A DNA stretch of 64,000 bases from positions 2,680,810-2,744,809 of the forward strand of contig JAIZWK010000001.1 in the NCBI GenBank assembly GCA_021498095.1. The letters run 5' to 3'. Source of the DNA: Candidatus Harpocratesius repetitus. Lineage in GTDB: Archaea > Asgardarchaeota > Lokiarchaeia > Sigyniarchaeales > Promethearchaeaceae. Position numbers and translations under genes: made by a program. The notes under the pieces are model-generated. The model saw only the letters and a program-made list of their open reading frames with translations, searched no databases and was not told where the DNA came from. Positions 62,601-64,000 of this stretch are shown piece after piece (position 1 is the stretch's first letter; each line of letters begins with the position of its first letter).

Positions 62601-63715
62601 ACATTTCCATCATAACTTAATGAAATTTGAGTATTTCCCCAAACACTCCCATAATCATGATCATTAAGAAAAAGATGAACATCTGAAATATCGTTATAAG
62701 TATAACTAAAATTAAACAGAAAAGGATCATTTCCTGGACCAAATGTTATTGATGCACCTGCTGCAGGAGAAGACCACTGAAGTTCATATGAAGGTAAATT
62801 TGAAAGAGTTGCATCTCGTTGTTGATCACCACTGCTTATTTCTACAAGAGAGTGATAATTTTGAAATCCTGACTTAGTAACATCAAAAGGTACTGTTTCC
62901 CAACTAGATGAAGGTCCAACAATATCATATTTTCCACTTGAGTCAGTTAAATCTGAACCCAAAGTTGTAATTGAGACTGTTGCTCCTTGAATAGGAATAC
63001 CAAATGAATCTTTGATATATCCATAATAATGCATTCCTAGTAAACATTGTAATTGGAAATTCTTAGTATGACTTCCTGATTTTGAGAAAGAAGTACATTG
63101 TGTTTCGAAGGAGCTTTTTGCTGCTTCAACTGTAAAAGTAGTTCCTGAATAAGAATCTGGATTTGAAACGGTAATACTATAATAACCATTTGAATTAGTT
63201 GTAACTGAACTAATCGTGCTCCCACTTTCTGTTTTTACCCGAACTGTTGCAGATGAAATTGGAGATCCTCCAACCATTGAAACATAACCAGTACAAGTAA
63301 AAGGTGAAGAAACTGCTGTGAGTACTGGATTCCACACATAAGTTCCAATTTCTACAAATGTATGAGTTGTTGTTTGGTAATTTGATTTTGAAACTTCAAC
63401 AAGAAATGTTCCACTAATAACACCACCATATGAAACACTATACCTCCCCAATGAATCAGTTGAAGTTGTCTGCACTAAAGTAAATCCAGATGATTGGGGT
63501 ACATCAATTGATGTAGGTCCAATTCCAGTATCATCATAATATAATTTCACAGTTGCGCCATAAATTGGATCACCAGTATCAGATCCGGAAACAGTCCCAG
63601 AACAAGCAAATTGAGGAATTTCTGCTTGAGCAAAACTAAATTGACCTATATTTTGCGAGCTAATTAATAATATACTCGCAAGAAAACTTAGTAAAAGTAT
63701 TCTTTTTATTTTCAT
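56636..63715 (-). CDS. Giant Ig-repeat surface protein with C-terminal sorting tail
   Basis: About 2359 residues from ATG 63715; a TTG 36 nt upstream is less likely. A signal peptide (MKIKRILLLSFLASILLIS) is followed by three or so carboxypeptidase-regulatory-like beta domains (YGATVKLYYDD, ISSATVRVKT, IQGATVSITT). Fibronectin/Ig-type modules come next, then 12 units of about 84 residues built on APxVxIxxPxxGxxFEFG...YSVSDLD...LLNGVEI.DTG...IGSYTLTV..VD. Five central units (nt 58310-59570) are almost identical. The C-terminus has GIPGYSGL, a hydrophobic helix and KKRTNR. It is probably a cell-surface adhesin or envelope protein. The DNA repeat is described separately. Confidence 0.88.
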   Translation of the reverse strand: MKIKRILLLSFLASILLISSQNIGQFSFAQAEIPQFACSGTVSGSDTGDPIYGATVKLYYDDTGIGPTSIDVPQSSGFTLVQTTSTDSLGRYSVSYGGVISGTFLVEVSKSNYQTTTHTFVEIGTYVWNPVLTAVSSPFTCTGYVSMVGGSPISSATVRVKTESGSTISSVTTNSNGYYSITVSNPDSYSGTTFTVEAAKSSFETQCTSFSKSGSHTKNFQLQCLLGMHYYGYIKDSFGIPIQGATVSITTLGSDLTDSSGKYDIVGPSSSWETVPFDVTKSGFQNYHSLVEISSGDQQRDATLSNLPSYELQWSSPAAGASITFGPGNDPFLFNFSYTYNDISDVHLFLNDHDYGSVWGNTQISLSYDGNVDGDVVATLVGYDGSGTEQVSNVRNFYFTWIYSQQDETLDTGAEVMPQELYTIVHDPCGDGSSSTFEQSSTFTLGVGVELTAGATATFEVGADASLFGIGVGASEKISLSLEASLGYDFEYELTTSDELTSSDVSDDPDFIGPGYGDIYWGEGWTYVYNIVAKRIEYFNATIKYTEPKILYGIERSSELIVNSLHAPQEWKDLNPILNGYEGVVFDDQPKTFDGGHSYTFTRSSSTTNTLSQSLTITLTDELKAKIGCEETTLEVSVSLNVHGSESWENMIQTSYTLADDEPTDIFMVEIGTDPLYGTPIFRTVTENSLSSAPLEYDTIDYLPPEILNPIPYLDSDGVEPSPSEDDTPRIRATIIDEGGIATAMVYYSIDGGSFYYHVDMEQIPDTDLWEANIPSQDHGTTVLWYIRAGDNSNHYSNCTDEYGNPFTYTVLNRNPSVSLIAPNGGQTYSDSIQISWTGSDQDEDSLTYSLGYSFDGSIWNSIATNLIGNTYNWDISGFSDEDTVLVRVIAYDGYGGDDSDQSDFAFAINNPDVPSVDYLAPLGGFTYSGIVSISWEVIDIDGFITSFDLAYSSDNGDSWTNIVSGLAASVYSYDWNSSSLIYSNQVKLKITANYEIEGTTDATFDLSGIMTIDNRPNMIVSLISPNGGERFEDSVSIAWNVNTLPEVVYESTLEYTVDGSTYYAIATGLNTTNFIWNTHSIPYGTNYRVRVTVSGTYLGYTLTEQSDISDGAFVIDPDVLAPEFSSTPGNHVYEFAENGHTLIWVASDRNPQEYSLKRNGVFLIESAPWTSSPNSFEFSLDGLAVGEYVYEFIAMDIWGQVSTDTVYITITDSIAPIFHFNTPSNGSSFEFGTDIEYSYTASDPSSYSIELKLNGVTISDTGALSGLNPGSYTLIGYATDIYDNVAMERIDFTVVDTTAPAVTISSPVDSIVFEFGSDVNYAYSVSDLDSTTVTILLNGVEITDSGVLSNLAIGSYTLTVNAVDGSGNTGSDSVSFSVSDTTAPVVEITLPSDGAVFEFGADVSYSYSVSDLDSVSITVLLNGVEITDTGVLSSLAIGSYTLTVNAVDGSGNTGSDSVSFSVSDTTAPVVEITLPSDGAVFEFGTDVSYSYSVSDLDSVSITVLLNGVEIIDTGVLSSLAIGSYTLTVNAVDGSGNTGSDSVSFSVSDTTAPVVEITLPSDGAVFEFGTDVSYSYSVSDLDSVSITVLLNGVEIIDTGVLSSLAIGSYTLTVNAVDGSGNTGSDSVSFSVSDTTAPVVEITLPSDGAVFEFGADVSYSYSVSDLDSVSITVLLNGVEIIDTGVLSSLAIGSYTLTVNAVDGSGSTGLDSISFSVSDTAAPLVEITSPSDGAVFEFGTDVSYSYSVSDLDSVSITVLLNGVEITDTGVLSSLAIGSYTLTVSAVDGSGNTGSDSVSFSISDTTAPEVLLLSPEFGFVGEFGENVEYSYEVSDLSDYTVNILLNGDEILDTGILNDLLIGNYTLRVVATDDQGNSGYDEITFSVVDSIAPIINILTPINGSVFEFGETISYSYEFSDLDDVVIEILLNGELIEDVGTFEGLNVGEYNLEIRGTDNSGNLGTNMITFFVVDTTAPVVEINSPEEDSTFEFGLNITYTYEISSEQEISIHIFLNEQEIEDTGLLINLELGEYTLTIEAVDEFGNTGSDSVTFIVQDTIAPSVFILTPENNTTIEYGTNFNYTYEFNDIQEVSIIVMLNDVEIPDEGIISGLSLGIYQLTVIVSDASGNEGRDSIQFTVIDTIAPKVSILTPENGAEFAHESTVSYSYSVSDLNDFEVFIYLDSNLVEDTGSFEGLSDGEHTFRVVAVDLGDNTGFSEITFTILEDSVIQVTVISPNGGEIVSDLYNVTWEIVNPESLDLRYNLYYSLDNGITWISIVNDTSDTYYYWSTNDIEGTFTNSLIKVEVHLLGDSTILSKDTSDYTFTIVNQAGGGIPGYSGLTLGIFGLFSLIGIIIFQKKRTNR
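58310..59570 (-). repeat. 252-bp tandem coding repeat, five nearly identical units
   Basis: Units begin at about 58310, 58562, 58814, 59066 and 59318, at a constant 252-bp step (84 codons). They differ by a few bases only; flanking units on both sides are diverged. Variant sites are shuffled: the outermost units share CTCAAC/GTTATTTCG while the inner ones share CTTAAC/ATTATTTCA. This points to recombination among units. Confidence 0.88.
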
Positions 63716-63751
63716 AACCATCACGTCGATAATTAATCTAAAAAATGTCAA

Positions 63752-63967
63752 AAACAGTGGTTTTCTAACATTTCCTAAATTTCCATTGACAAAAAAGAAA
63801 ATGGATATTTAAATATTTTTCAACCTTTTAATAAAAATCTTCCGAGAAAAAAGTAAAAAAAACCCATTCATGTGGGTTCACATGTACAGTGATACATCTA
63901 TGTCATATATGACATTTTCCAGTATTTTACTGAATAAGGAAATAAGGAAAAAAATTTTACTAAAAAA
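63752..63967. promoter_or_regulatory. Leader region of the giant surface-protein gene
   Basis: On the minus strand GAAAAATATTTAAATATCC (palindrome ATATTTAAATAT at 63805-63816) lies about 90 nt ahead of the coding start and is a good archaeal BRE/TATA candidate. The rest is AT-rich, without a gene. Confidence 0.4.
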
Positions 63968-64000
63968 TTATTTTTTCTTTTTCTTACCAATTCCCTCTAT
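63968..64000 (-). CDS. C-terminal end of an unidentified minus-strand gene (partial)
   Basis: The frame entering from the right edge reads ten codons, ending in a lysine-rich tail (IEGIGKKKKK) and TAA at 63968-63970. It is too short to identify, and the call depends on the frame being open beyond the edge. Confidence 0.3.
   Translation of the reverse strand: MEGIGKKKKK

Overview
The window reads as a low-GC archaeal chromosome segment (about 30 % G+C). The archaeal call rests on an archaeal/eukaryotic-type ribosomal protein L10e (32400-32987), a type IA topoisomerase with C-terminal zinc fingers, TATA-box-like promoters, aldehyde:ferredoxin oxidoreductase chemistry and archaeal cell-surface proteins with C-terminal sorting tails. 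A Dna2-like nuclease-helicase, a two-subunit ATP-citrate lyase close to the eukaryotic enzyme, a serine-palmitoyltransferase-like enzyme and giant Ig-repeat surface proteins make an Asgard (Lokiarchaeia-like) archaeon the best guess. That placement is inference; no rRNA or full marker set is present.

Layout. 1-5.1 kb: the end of a GPH/MFS-type transporter, a Gfo/Idh/MocA oxidoreductase, a convergent IlvD/Edd-type dehydratase and a TPP enzyme, probably a sugar, polyol or sugar-acid module. 5.2-11.7 kb: a four-gene minus-strand cluster, aconitase > ATP-citrate lyase small subunit > large subunit > isocitrate dehydrogenase, linking citrate, isocitrate, 2-oxoglutarate and acetyl-CoA. 11.8-20.9 kb: an atypically GC-rich LRR gene, a zinc-binding protein, a membrane-anchored phosphoesterase, a GNAT enzyme, a GPH-type transporter, and a penicillin-acylase-family Ntn hydrolase coupled to a small membrane protein. 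20.9-26.3 kb: a mobile-DNA zone with an intact IS481-like transposase and two 286-bp copies of an interspersed repeat, around a tandem-HTH regulator, a hypothetical gene and a ThiS/MoaD-like protein.

26.3-29.0 kb: a tungsten-type aldehyde oxidoreductase with its polyferredoxin. 29.2-36.4 kb: a membrane zinc-ribbon protein, an ADP-forming acyl-CoA-synthetase-like protein lacking its catalytic His segment, a potentially pseudoknotted structured RNA (32072-32150), L10e, a CPBP protease, a flavodoxin-ferredoxin fusion and a radical SAM protein. 36.4-43.4 kb: a DtxR regulator, a B3/B4-domain protein, a P-loop ATPase, an unknown protein, a K+-channel-like protein with an altered filter, and topoisomerase I. 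43.5-52.2 kb: the Dna2-like helicase, the alpha-oxoamine synthase, TrmO, a membrane protein, a PIN-domain toxin pair, a COG0731 radical SAM enzyme and a RimJ/RimL-type GNAT. 52.2-63.8 kb: two very large secreted proteins, one with 12 Ig-like repeats of which five are almost identical in DNA.

Short tandem AT-rich repeats sit at several gene junctions (30523, 43441, 47181, 48561). No tRNA, rRNA, CRISPR array or replication origin was recognised. The strongest leads are the aclBA operon, the Dna2-like protein beside topoisomerase I, and the structured RNA upstream of L10e.
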